Part shown: positions 8,327 to 16,051 of the stretch, one piece after another
Numbering within the stretch: position 1 is the stretch's first letter
Layout: every line of letters begins with the position of its first letter
Origin: Candidatus Gastranaerophilales bacterium
GTDB taxonomy: Bacteria > Cyanobacteriota > Vampirovibrionia > Gastranaerophilales > Gastranaerophilaceae
Length of the DNA: 64,000 nt
NCBI GenBank assembly: GCA_944327225.1
Contig: CALVGZ010000005.1
Span: 1 to 64,000 of the forward strand
Reading direction: 5' to 3'
Translations under genes and position numbers: made by a program
Notes under the pieces: model-generated
The model's database searches: none
What the model was told of the DNA's origin: nothing
What the model saw: the letters and a program-made list of their open reading frames with translations, nothing else

Positions 8327-8366
8327 ATATGAAAAATTTTATTGTAATTTAGTTATCAATAATGCC

Positions 8367-8654
8367 TTATTTAGTTGCAGCTTCAGCTGCCTTTTCACCT
8401 TTTTCTGTGATTTTTGTTTTAACTGAAGAAAATTTATTTGCAATTCCTTCACCAATAACTTTAAAGCCTTCGCCTAATGTTTTAAATATGTTTAATTTTT
8501 TACCTTCTTTTTGAGCATTAATAAAAGCATCTGAACCTTTCCCTTTGATTGCAGCAGTGGCAACTAAAGCAACACCTGCAGCAGCACCTGCAACAACTGC
8601 AATTTTTTTCTTTGTTGAAAGATTTTTAAAACCTTGAACTGGAGCAATTTTCAT
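8367..8654 (-). CDS. Small Ala/Lys-rich protein with a lineage-type N-terminus
   Basis: This 95-residue basic protein starts MKIAPVQGFKNLSTKKK. That is close to the N-terminus of the 85-residue protein at 61935 (ITPVKNVQ...NISFKA). Residues 18-36 (KIAVVAGAAAGVALVATAA) are a moderately hydrophobic, small-residue segment that could be a membrane helix. The rest is a charged amphipathic helix ending AAEAATK. AAGGTG lies 8 nt before the ATG and a strong terminator follows. I do not recognise a family with known function. The gene stands alone. Confidence 0.65.
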   Translation of the reverse strand: MKIAPVQGFKNLSTKKKIAVVAGAAAGVALVATAAIKGKGSDAFINAQKEGKKLNIFKTLGEGFKVIGEGIANKFSSVKTKITEKGEKAAEAATK

Positions 8655-8802
8655 TATAACACCTTACTTTCTATTAAATTGATATACCTATACAACAACA
8701 CTGAATGCTTTTATTTGCTATTTTAAAAAAAAATTTAACAAATATTTACATTTACATGTATAATGATATTAAAATTTTAATTTTTTTTCAAGTGTCATAG
8801 CG

Positions 8803-8808
8803 TATAAT
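8803..8808 (+). promoter_or_regulatory. -10 box of the 168-residue protein gene
   Basis: A perfect TATAAT (8803-8808) lies 61 nt before the ATG at 8870. No good -35 hexamer is seen at the usual distance. Confidence 0.4.
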
Positions 8809-8869
8809 ATGTAAAATATTTAACATATCATTTTCTGGTGTTAGAATTAATCTATAAAAGAGTTTCAAA

Positions 8870-9376
8870 ATGGAAGATTTATTATATCCAAAAATAATTA
8901 TTAAGAAATTTAAAGCAATCAAAAATTTAGCTGAAAAAAATAATTATGAAAAAATTATAGAGCCGATTAATGATATTTTAATTTATTTTAAAGATTTGTA
9001 TGCTAATAATGTTATTGATAATCGTGAAAATGAGGTAAATATTAAAGAAAGCAGAGCTGAAATTATAGCTTATTACCTTTCTCGATTTGACCATTATGAT
9101 TTATTCCCAAGTTTAAACCAAAACCAAGCATTCGATAAAATAGCAAATACAATAAATGTTAAAAAAACTACATTAAGAATTTTAAGAGATCGTTATGATT
9201 CAAAAATAACTAAAATAAAAATGAAAGAAAGCCCGTATCTTAAAATAAGAAAGGGTATAAATGTGCCATTATCAAAAAAAGAAAAAGCTATTTTTGAATA
9301 TTATAAAAATAAAAAAAGAACAGAAATTTTAAAAGACGTTATACAAATATTTAAATCATATAAAAGGGGGATCTGA
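8870..9376 (+). CDS. Helical protein resembling the DNA-recognition domain found beside nucleases
   Basis: The protein has 168 residues, is strongly basic and all-helical. Residues 60-125 (ESRAEIIAYYLSRFDHYDLF, then QAFDKIANTINVKKTTLRIL and RDRYD) resemble a helical module I know from the N-termini of HNH or other restriction-type endonucleases. There it appears to recognise DNA. No nuclease motif follows. Residues 135-168 are a Lys-rich tail. It may be a stand-alone DNA-binding protein or a remnant of a larger enzyme. The stop codon lies in the loop of its own terminator (9362-9389). The Shine-Dalgarno sequence is weak. Function is unknown. Confidence 0.55.
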   Translation: MEDLLYPKIIIKKFKAIKNLAEKNNYEKIIEPINDILIYFKDLYANNVIDNRENEVNIKESRAEIIAYYLSRFDHYDLFPSLNQNQAFDKIANTINVKKTTLRILRDRYDSKITKIKMKESPYLKIRKGINVPLSKKEKAIFEYYKNKKRTEILKDVIQIFKSYKRGI

Positions 9377-9389
9377 ATGCCCCCTTTTT
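9362..9389 (+). terminator. Terminator overlapping the end of the 168-residue protein gene
   Basis: AAAAGGGGG (9362-9370) pairs with CCCCCTTTT (9380-9388). The TGA stop (9374-9376) sits in the loop and a T-run follows. Confidence 0.8.
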
Positions 9390-9395
9390 ATTATT

Positions 9396-9971
9396 TTATT
9401 TTTTTACTGAATGAGATTTTAAATATTCGATTTCTTTTTCGCCAGACACATTAACTCGACCGTCGGAATATATGTTTATTGAAAAAATATCTTGTTCTTC
9501 GCCGGAGTTTAGATTTGGAGGATTTTCTTTTCCGTTTACATCAATTTTTATAATTTTTTTTGTGGCAAAATCATTCAAGCCGGTTGGCATTGTCCAATAT
9601 ATACCATCAGTTGTTTCAAATGTACAATTTCCGCCTTCAAAAATGGGTTCACCTAAAATATTTAATTTTGAAGCAAATAATTTACATAGTTTGTTATCGC
9701 CTTCGGCAGCATCAGTGGTTCCGGGAATTTGAACAGCGTCAGTATTTAAAAAACCAATACGTTCAGGGTCGTATGGATATAACGTTTCATCATTTACAAG
9801 TTCAGCTATCGTCCTTTCTGTAACGGAGTATGCTTTTTTAAACATTGCTTTATTCTTGTCAGGAATCGAATTTACTAACGTTCCTATAACTAATATTGCG
9901 AGGATACCAATTATAGATAAAACTATCAATGTTTCCGCCAAAGTAAAGGCTTTTTTATATTTATTGTTCAT
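9396..9971 (-). CDS. Type IV pilin-like protein (prepilin with Ala at -1)
   Basis: This 191-residue protein begins MNNKYKKAFTLAETLIVLSI. That is a short basic leader, a prepilin-peptidase site A|FTLAE with Glu at +5, and a roughly 22-residue hydrophobic helix. Pilins and pseudopilins of this type assemble into type IV pilus or type II secretion filaments in the inner membrane. The C-terminal domain (about 45-191) has two cysteines (GDNKLCKLF, EGGNCTFE) and a DGIYWTMP/NGKENPP beta region common in such minor pilins. AAAAGGAAAA precedes the ATG. It is the last gene of the minus-strand pilin run, 13 nt after the giant prepilin. The cleavage residue is Ala, not the usual Gly. Confidence 0.85.
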   Translation of the reverse strand: MNNKYKKAFTLAETLIVLSIIGILAILVIGTLVNSIPDKNKAMFKKAYSVTERTIAELVNDETLYPYDPERIGFLNTDAVQIPGTTDAAEGDNKLCKLFASKLNILGEPIFEGGNCTFETTDGIYWTMPTGLNDFATKKIIKIDVNGKENPPNLNSGEEQDIFSINIYSDGRVNVSGEKEIEYLKSHSVKK

Positions 9972-9984
9972 TATATTTTCCTTT

Positions 9985-12900
9985 TTACCATGTAATAATT
10001 ACGGCTCCGTCTCCGCCTTTAAAATTTATATTTGCTGGTTTTAAATATTTATTTTTATATTTATCACTTGCAACTGATGCAGGAGAAGTATTTTCCGGTG
10101 TGCCGACAGAACTTGAGGGGCTTGATTTTTTGTAAATGATTCTTTGTGCAACTTTATTATTAAAGCTTGAATCAGCTGAAGCATTTACACCAAGTCTTGA
10201 ACCAAATACTTCAATTTCACCTTCGGATGTTCCAGCACCTTGAGCACCTCTGCCAAGACCTATTCCGATAATTTTGCTATTTCCTGCAAAAGACTTAATT
10301 GTGTCAAATAAGCTGTATCTAACATTTGTTGCTGAAACTTCTCTTGAATCTCTTGTTTTGCCTTCGCAACAAGTAATGCTACTGTTGTCTGAACAGGATT
10401 TATTTCTGTCATTGGCATAACATAAATCATAATTATCTGTTTTTAAGCTGCCTCTGCCGCCTTGACCGCCTTTTGCAACCAAGACTTTTTTGGCGGAAAT
10501 ATTGTTTAATCCCATTTTTATAACAGTATCCGTTCCATTTGGACCTTTTTTGCCTTTTTTCCAGCTATCATCAGACCAAACGCCACCCTTTCCAAGTTTT
10601 ACGAATAAAGAACCGTCAATTTTTGATAATTTGGTAGATGAATATTCACCTGCACTGCCTGCTTCGCCATAACCAAGGTAATTGGTTGAATATGGAATTG
10701 TCCAAGTGTAAATATAGTTGTATATTTCTGATGTTGAAGTTCCTATGCCGTAGCTATTGCCATTAAAATTATCAGTGTCGGGCATTCCTTTTCCGCCGGA
10801 CATACATTTTACAGATGTGCCGTCAGAAAAAGTACAAATGTCTTTATCAAATTTTGAAGTGTTTATTACTTCAGTTCCGTTTTTTCCGTTTTTTCCGTTT
10901 GTTATTGAACCGCTGGGAACAGGTTTGCACATAAAAGTAGTATCAAACGAGTAACATGATTTAACAGTTAAATAATTTATACTGTATCCTGAGTCACCCA
11001 TAGCTTGAACTCCGGGATGATCTCCGTCCATTGGACTGGTAGTTTGACCAGTTTCTTCATTTTTTGCATAAGATAACTCTTGAATGTATGGAGATCCGCC
11101 TTCTCCGCCAATAGAAGTAGCAGAAATTCCGTTTACGGTAGCAGAACAAGTTTTTCCGTTTTGACCGTATAAATGTTCAAAACACTTGACTCCGACATTT
11201 GCTACCCAATACTCAAGGTTTCTGGTGGTTACATTATTTCCGTTTGCACCGCTAAATCCAGATCCCAAACAACTGCTTTTAACTGAAACAGGTTTATTTG
11301 CAATTCTTCCAAGCCATACGCAACTTGGTTTTGCTCCACCGCTTCCACCATAATAGTATCTTACATACTCTGCATTTGTTCTTTCTATAGTATTATTACT
11401 TGGGCATTCAGCCGCATTTGAGCAACTGTGTTCTTTACAGCTTCCTTTTAATGTTTTATTGCCTTCTGTGCAATTATAGTACGGATTACTTGTTGGGCAA
11501 GTACATTTTCTAACTGCACAATATTTTTGTGTACTACAATTTTTTCTTGGATTGCAATAGTAATTTTTCAATGTTGTACTTGTGTATGGACAATTTGGAT
11601 CATAAATTGTTCTGCAATTATATTCACATTTTTTAGTTTGCGTGCATTCTTCTGTATACATTCCATAGTATTTTTTAATACAAGAGTTTTGATCATATTC
11701 TTTCGTTGTGATCCATTTAATAACTCCGCCGTCACCTCCTGCACCACCACAGGCAACAGCTCCTGCTCTAAATTTTCCGTCTATAATATTTTGCCAATCA
11801 AACCATTTAGGCATATCATGGATTTCTGCTACTTGTGTTTGAGCTCCTAATATCTTTGTGTAGTCGAGTAATTCGTGAGGCAGAATCATGCCTGTTCTAA
11901 CATCCGTTTTAACAGTTATTGTACCGTTTGATGCGTTAAGCAATATATAAGTATCATTATTTATAAATTCACTTGGTCTGTTTGCTGTACTTATATTTGT
12001 TTTATAAGTTATTTTAACGATTTGAGAATCGCTCAAATTTGCAAGATTATTCAAACCTTTGTTTTTTGCGACTTGTCTAAATCTGTTTGCCAATTGTTTT
12101 TTCATTATTTCTATTTGGTTAGAATTTGCTGTTTTTGGGTTAACATTTGCATTTAATGATGATTCATTTGGCCCGCCTCCGGCGCCACCACCGCCAACAG
12201 CATGTAATACAACATTTGCGGCATTTTCAGGTGGAGTAAAATGTCCGACAAAATCCCCGTTACTGTCTTGTTGTAATGGTCTGTCTATAATTTCTTTTGA
12301 ACCGCTTATTACTTTTTCCCAAGGAATTGTGATAACGTTTCCGTCATAATTTCCGGAAGATGCTTTTATGTGCCATAAAGGATTATTTGTTGATGGATTA
12401 TTTTTTGTATATTTTTCTGTCAAATTACCTTCAATAATTTTATTTTTGGATTTATCAAGTGTTTCTCCGTTTTTATCAGGTATAAAGGTTGTAACGCCGT
12501 TTACTACTTTTACAATACCTTTTTCGTAGGTAATTTGAGGATTTTCAAATATATATTTACTGTCTTCTTTTACAATTTCTTCTTTACCGTTTATTTTAAT
12601 TTTAGCTTTTGTAATATGACCGTCTTTATCTTTTATGGGGGTAGCCTCTGTTATTTCTTCATATAAGGTTGATTTTTTTTCTCCGCTTTCAGTGGGAATG
12701 CTTCCCGTTATTGATTTATATTCGGAATCATCTTTTTTTTGATAAACAATTAAATCATCTTTTGTTGTCGAATCAGTAACCTTTTCATAGCCAATTACTC
12801 CGCCACCAACAGAATCTTCGCTTTTTACCGTTAGAATCCATAAATCATTTTTAGTTTCAGGATTTTGTTTTTCAAATTTTGATGTAATATTGCCTTCGAT

Positions 12901-13473
12901 TACTCGATTTTTAGATTTATCAAGTATTTTTCCGTCATTTGAAACATATTTATATGTTGGATCTTCAAATATATATTTGTTTCCTGCAACATAAGTTTCT
13001 ACTTTGCCGTTTACGTTTTTTTTGGCTACTGTTATTGTCCCGTCTTCATTTTCAACAGGGGTTACTCCGGAAATTTCTTCATATATTGTTGAGGTTTTAC
13101 CTGTACCTTCAACAGGTTCTTTGCCTGTCATTTTTTTATAGAAATTTTTATCTTTTTTTTCGTATACAGTAACTGTGCTTGCAGCTGCAGAGGGGTCTTT
13201 TTCTTTTTTGTAATTTGAAATGTTGTCTGAATTGTCAAGATTTTCCGGAACTCTACTTGGACCGAATGTCAAAACTTCTTTTGTATAAATTTCATATCTT
13301 CCGTGACTTCCGCCACCAAGGGCTGCACCAATATCCGAATTATTAATAATTTTTCTCGTAATTATCGGAGTAACAGAGGCTACAACCACTGCTAAAACCG
13401 TAATCATGATAATTGTTTCCATTAAGGAAAATCCATGTTTTTTCTTTTGATTTTTTGTCATTTCTTTTACCAT
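9985..13473 (-). CDS. Giant glycine- and cysteine-rich prepilin (1162 residues)
   Basis: The protein opens with a canonical prepilin leader, KKKHG|FSLMETIIMITVLAV, with Gly at -1 and Glu at +5, but is about six times longer than a normal pilin. Residues 100-231 and 241-388 are a diverged tandem duplication (VYEKKDKNFYKKMTGKEP against VYQKKDDSEYKSITGSIP, both with YEEI, KYIFE, LDKSKN and IIEGN/VIEGN). About 420-450 start a glycine-rich domain (VVLHAVGGGGAGGG). About 590-720 form a cysteine-dense insertion. The remainder is Gly/Ser-rich with short collagen-like runs (GKNGKNG, GKKGPNG). It ends GAVIITW. Expected location is the cell surface, tethered by the pilin helix. The start is taken at the ATG overlapping the upstream stop (ATGGTAA); an ATG four codons later is an alternative. 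A role as adhesin is inference. Confidence 0.8.
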   Translation of the reverse strand: MVKEMTKNQKKKHGFSLMETIIMITVLAVVVASVTPIITRKIINNSDIGAALGGGSHGRYEIYTKEVLTFGPSRVPENLDNSDNISNYKKEKDPSAAASTVTVYEKKDKNFYKKMTGKEPVEGTGKTSTIYEEISGVTPVENEDGTITVAKKNVNGKVETYVAGNKYIFEDPTYKYVSNDGKILDKSKNRVIEGNITSKFEKQNPETKNDLWILTVKSEDSVGGGVIGYEKVTDSTTKDDLIVYQKKDDSEYKSITGSIPTESGEKKSTLYEEITEATPIKDKDGHITKAKIKINGKEEIVKEDSKYIFENPQITYEKGIVKVVNGVTTFIPDKNGETLDKSKNKIIEGNLTEKYTKNNPSTNNPLWHIKASSGNYDGNVITIPWEKVISGSKEIIDRPLQQDSNGDFVGHFTPPENAANVVLHAVGGGGAGGGPNESSLNANVNPKTANSNQIEIMKKQLANRFRQVAKNKGLNNLANLSDSQIVKITYKTNISTANRPSEFINNDTYILLNASNGTITVKTDVRTGMILPHELLDYTKILGAQTQVAEIHDMPKWFDWQNIIDGKFRAGAVACGGAGGDGGVIKWITTKEYDQNSCIKKYYGMYTEECTQTKKCEYNCRTIYDPNCPYTSTTLKNYYCNPRKNCSTQKYCAVRKCTCPTSNPYYNCTEGNKTLKGSCKEHSCSNAAECPSNNTIERTNAEYVRYYYGGSGGAKPSCVWLGRIANKPVSVKSSCLGSGFSGANGNNVTTRNLEYWVANVGVKCFEHLYGQNGKTCSATVNGISATSIGGEGGSPYIQELSYAKNEETGQTTSPMDGDHPGVQAMGDSGYSINYLTVKSCYSFDTTFMCKPVPSGSITNGKNGKNGTEVINTSKFDKDICTFSDGTSVKCMSGGKGMPDTDNFNGNSYGIGTSTSEIYNYIYTWTIPYSTNYLGYGEAGSAGEYSSTKLSKIDGSLFVKLGKGGVWSDDSWKKGKKGPNGTDTVIKMGLNNISAKKVLVAKGGQGGRGSLKTDNYDLCYANDRNKSCSDNSSITCCEGKTRDSREVSATNVRYSLFDTIKSFAGNSKIIGIGLGRGAQGAGTSEGEIEVFGSRLGVNASADSSFNNKVAQRIIYKKSSPSSSVGTPENTSPASVASDKYKNKYLKPANINFKGGDGAVIITW

Positions 13474-14420
13474 AATATCAATACAGCTCCATTCTTATTC
13501 GGTGCACCGGCATTTAAATTTGAAATTAATTTGGTTAGATCGCTTTTTCTTTGAATTGAAATTGTATCGACAATTTCACTCATTTTTGATTTATTTTGTT
13601 TGTTTGAATAATATGATGAGTCATTAAATTCTAAATTTAGAACAATATTATTGTAATAAAAATAATTTCCATTTTCTTTTGCAAATGATTTAATTTGAGC
13701 TTCAGTTGAGTCTTCTTTTAAAAATAATGATGAGGTTGAATAAGTCAAATCACTAAATTCTATTAAATTATCTCTGCTTACATAACCATATTCATCCTGG
13801 GCATCGCATCCGTTAATTCTTATTCTGTAATCTTTATGAGAAGTTAGATTATTATCGTTAATAAGTTCCACTATTTCACAGCTTTCTTGATTTTTGTTTG
13901 TTATATTTGGGCATGGTTGTCTTGAGCTTAGAAGTTTGCATGATTTTACATTAGAGGGAATTATGCCGTTTGGGTAATATTCGCCACCTTTTGCCCTAAT
14001 TTCTTCTATTCCGGAATCACTACTGCTTACAATGGTAATACCGTCATTTGAAGTTGTACCTATTGTGATATCCAAATCCGAGGCAATACCTGAAGCGTAT
14101 TTGGTAATTGTTTGACCCTGAACGCTATAGTTACCAGCACCGCTTGCAATTATATAATACATAGCCGGTCTTTGATCTAGATGGAGTTTGCATTTTGAAA
14201 CTGTTTGAGCCGGTCTTCTTGCAGTTCTTTCATCCATGTACTGCTCTTTTAATTGACCGTTTTCTATCCAGCAAGCATATTGTCCTCTTAAAGTAACACT
14301 TTGCATTTTTGGCTTTACTTTTGTTAAGGCAGGAACTAATGTTGCGGTTACAATCATAATTATTATCATAGACATAATAACTTCAATAAGGGTAAAGGCT
14401 TTTTTGCATTTTTTTACCAT
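13467..14420 (-). CDS. Prepilin of intermediate size ending in V-L-I-L-W
   Basis: This 317-residue protein starts MVKKCKKAFTLIEVIMSMII. The leader gives a prepilin site A|FTLIE with Glu at +5 and a hydrophobic helix to about residue 30. The body contains six to eight cysteines (for example CKLLSSRQPCP, ESCEIVE, NGCDAQ) and beta-rich segments. It ends NKNGAVLILW, matching the ends of both neighbouring prepilins. The start overlaps the upstream stop as ATGGTAA, and its own stop overlaps the next start in the same way. These overlaps imply translational coupling within one operon. It is probably a minor pilin or a surface protein presented by the pilus machinery. Confidence 0.8.
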   Translation of the reverse strand: MVKKCKKAFTLIEVIMSMIIIMIVTATLVPALTKVKPKMQSVTLRGQYACWIENGQLKEQYMDERTARRPAQTVSKCKLHLDQRPAMYYIIASGAGNYSVQGQTITKYASGIASDLDITIGTTSNDGITIVSSSDSGIEEIRAKGGEYYPNGIIPSNVKSCKLLSSRQPCPNITNKNQESCEIVELINDNNLTSHKDYRIRINGCDAQDEYGYVSRDNLIEFSDLTYSTSSLFLKEDSTEAQIKSFAKENGNYFYYNNIVLNLEFNDSSYYSNKQNKSKMSEIVDTISIQRKSDLTKLISNLNAGAPNKNGAVLILW

Positions 14421-15007
14421 CTTATAATTACCTCACCCATTGTGCCTGCTTGATTTGAGTTTCCTCCTCTGCCACAACCATTTTCACTATATTTGGAAGT
14501 TTCTCCTGATATATTGTATATTCCGTCTATTTCTTCCGCATTTTCATTGGTTGTAATTCCGCCTCTTGCAAATTCTAAAACCTTGATATTTGAACCGTTC
14601 ATTTTATATATTGTGGTTTGTCCGCCGTTTTTTCCGGCTTCACCACCTTCGCCTAATTTGATTTTATATGTTATATTATCCGAAACCGGAAGTGAAGGAT
14701 AATATACAACTTTGCCTTCACCTGATGAGCCACCTTTTTTATTATTGCCAACACCGCCTCCGGCTCCGCCGCCTAATATTTGTATTGTGTAAAATTCTTG
14801 ACTATATTGTTTTTCAGGTTTAAATATACATTCTCCGTTAGTACTATCTAAACAAGAACATACAAATAAACCAGCTTTTTTAGGTGCTTCTTTCGTAGTT
14901 GTAGCTTTTTTAAATATTATTGGAAACGCAGCAACAATCACAATAAACATTATAGCAATGCTCATTGTAAACTCGATAATTGTGAATCCGTTTCTTCGCA
15001 ATTCCAT
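14414..15007 (-). CDS. Prepilin with a glycine-rich domain (first gene of the operon)
   Basis: From the ATG at 15007 the protein has 197 residues and begins MELRRNGFTIIEFTMSIAIM, a prepilin leader cut at G|F with Glu at +5. AGAGGA lies close upstream and a strong promoter ends just before it. A longer in-frame extension to 15103 is rejected. After the membrane helix come two cysteines, then a glycine-rich domain (about 85-197) starting YTIQILGGGAGGGVG and ending GTMGEVIIRW. This is a compact version of the glycine-rich part of the giant prepilin. It may be the ancestral or minimal form of the three related proteins. The stop codon overlaps the next start (ATGGTAA). Confidence 0.8.
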   Translation of the reverse strand: MELRRNGFTIIEFTMSIAIMFIVIVAAFPIIFKKATTTKEAPKKAGLFVCSCLDSTNGECIFKPEKQYSQEFYTIQILGGGAGGGVGNNKKGGSSGEGKVVYYPSLPVSDNITYKIKLGEGGEAGKNGGQTTIYKMNGSNIKVLEFARGGITTNENAEEIDGIYNISGETSKYSENGCGRGGNSNQAGTMGEVIIRW

Positions 15008-15023
15008 TGTTCCTCTTACGTAG

Positions 15024-15052
15024 ATTATAATAGGTAACGACATATTTGTAAA
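15024..15052 (-). promoter_or_regulatory. Promoter of the minus-strand pilin operon
   Basis: On the minus strand TTTACA (15052-15047) is followed after 17 nt by a perfect TATAAT (15029-15024). Transcription would start near 15017, leaving a 10-nt leader that carries the AGAGGA ribosome site of the gene starting at 15007. Confidence 0.75.
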
Positions 15053-15139
15053 ATTCTTTAATAAAAAATTCAAAAACTTAATGTATTTTAAATATTTAGC
15101 CAATATGGTATTATATACTTTGTATTTTCGGAGTTTAAA

Positions 15140-16051
15140 ATGAATTTTAAGAGAAAAAAAGCCTTTAGTTTATTGGAATTGATGATAGTGTTTGTAATAA
15201 TAGGTATTATTACGGTAATTGAGATGATGATTTTGCAAACAAGAATTAATCAATACGGGGCTTTATACTATAATATATATTCTGCACTAAAAAAAGCTTC
15301 TTATAATGTGCTTGCTGATATGTATTGTCCGGATGAAAACAGTGATGATCCGGAATGTAGATTGGGTCCAAGGCCGTTTCCAGATAATTCTTATGATTTA
15401 TGTAAAAGATTATCGGAATTTATTAATGTTCCGAAGGGTGCTAATTGCGGAAGCGGAGAAAATGATAAGTCAAAAGACATAAATGATGAGGCTTCAAATA
15501 TAAATGATGATACCTTAAGGTTTACGGCTTCAAATGCGTCCCATTTTTATATGTCATCCTTAAAAACTTATAAGTTCGATTCAGGTGAAGAAATTAAATA
15601 TTTTATCGTATATGTAGATTTAAATGGTAAGGAACCTCCAAACAGGGTGGATAAGAAGCCTCAAGATAGGGTATTACCTGACATAGTACCTTTTGCCATA
15701 ACTACAAGAGGTGAAACAATACCTATGGGTTATCCGATTTATTCAAACACTTATTTGACTGCAAAAATAAAATATCCGGCTGCTGAAGTAAACGGAGCAA
15801 TTGTTGATGATCGTTATTCAAAATCAATGAGTTTTTATGAAGCAATAAAAGGTGCATGGGGTGATACAATCAGTCCGGACATTACATATAATATACCGTT
15901 TACTGATCAAATACCAAATAATAGTAAAGCAAAATCCTTCTTTTTGGGTGAAATTCCAACAGATTTTGAATTCAAATCTCAAGAAGGATGCAAAGGCGGT
16001 GAATATACTTGTAGAGTTGTAATAGACAGCTTCCAAGATAAAAGATTTTAA
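15140..16051 (+). CDS. Divergent type IV pilin-like protein
   Basis: The 303-residue protein begins MNFKRKKAFSLLELMIVFVI. This is a prepilin leader with site A|FSLLE, Glu at +5 and a hydrophobic helix to about residue 30. Its body has six cysteines, including PDENSDDPECR and EGCKGGEYTCR near the C-terminus, and a VDLNGKEPPN segment similar to the NGKENPP of the 9396 pilin. CGGAG lies 7 nt before the ATG. A -10-like TATACT is at 15114-15119. It is transcribed away from the minus-strand operon and probably supplies another minor subunit. Its 3' end overlaps the convergent epimerase gene by 4 bp. Confidence 0.82.
   Translation: MNFKRKKAFSLLELMIVFVIIGIITVIEMMILQTRINQYGALYYNIYSALKKASYNVLADMYCPDENSDDPECRLGPRPFPDNSYDLCKRLSEFINVPKGANCGSGENDKSKDINDEASNINDDTLRFTASNASHFYMSSLKTYKFDSGEEIKYFIVYVDLNGKEPPNRVDKKPQDRVLPDIVPFAITTRGETIPMGYPIYSNTYLTAKIKYPAAEVNGAIVDDRYSKSMSFYEAIKGAWGDTISPDITYNIPFTDQIPNNSKAKSFFLGEIPTDFEFKSQEGCKGGEYTCRVVIDSFQDKRF

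Noticed and set aside
11527-12349. Plus-strand frames opposite the giant prepilin
   Set aside because: They are antisense to a gene with a clear prepilin start and repeats, and their translations are compositionally biased without motifs.
15008-15103. A 32-residue extension of the first pilin-operon gene
   Set aside because: It spans the promoter and places residues before the prepilin leader, which must be short.
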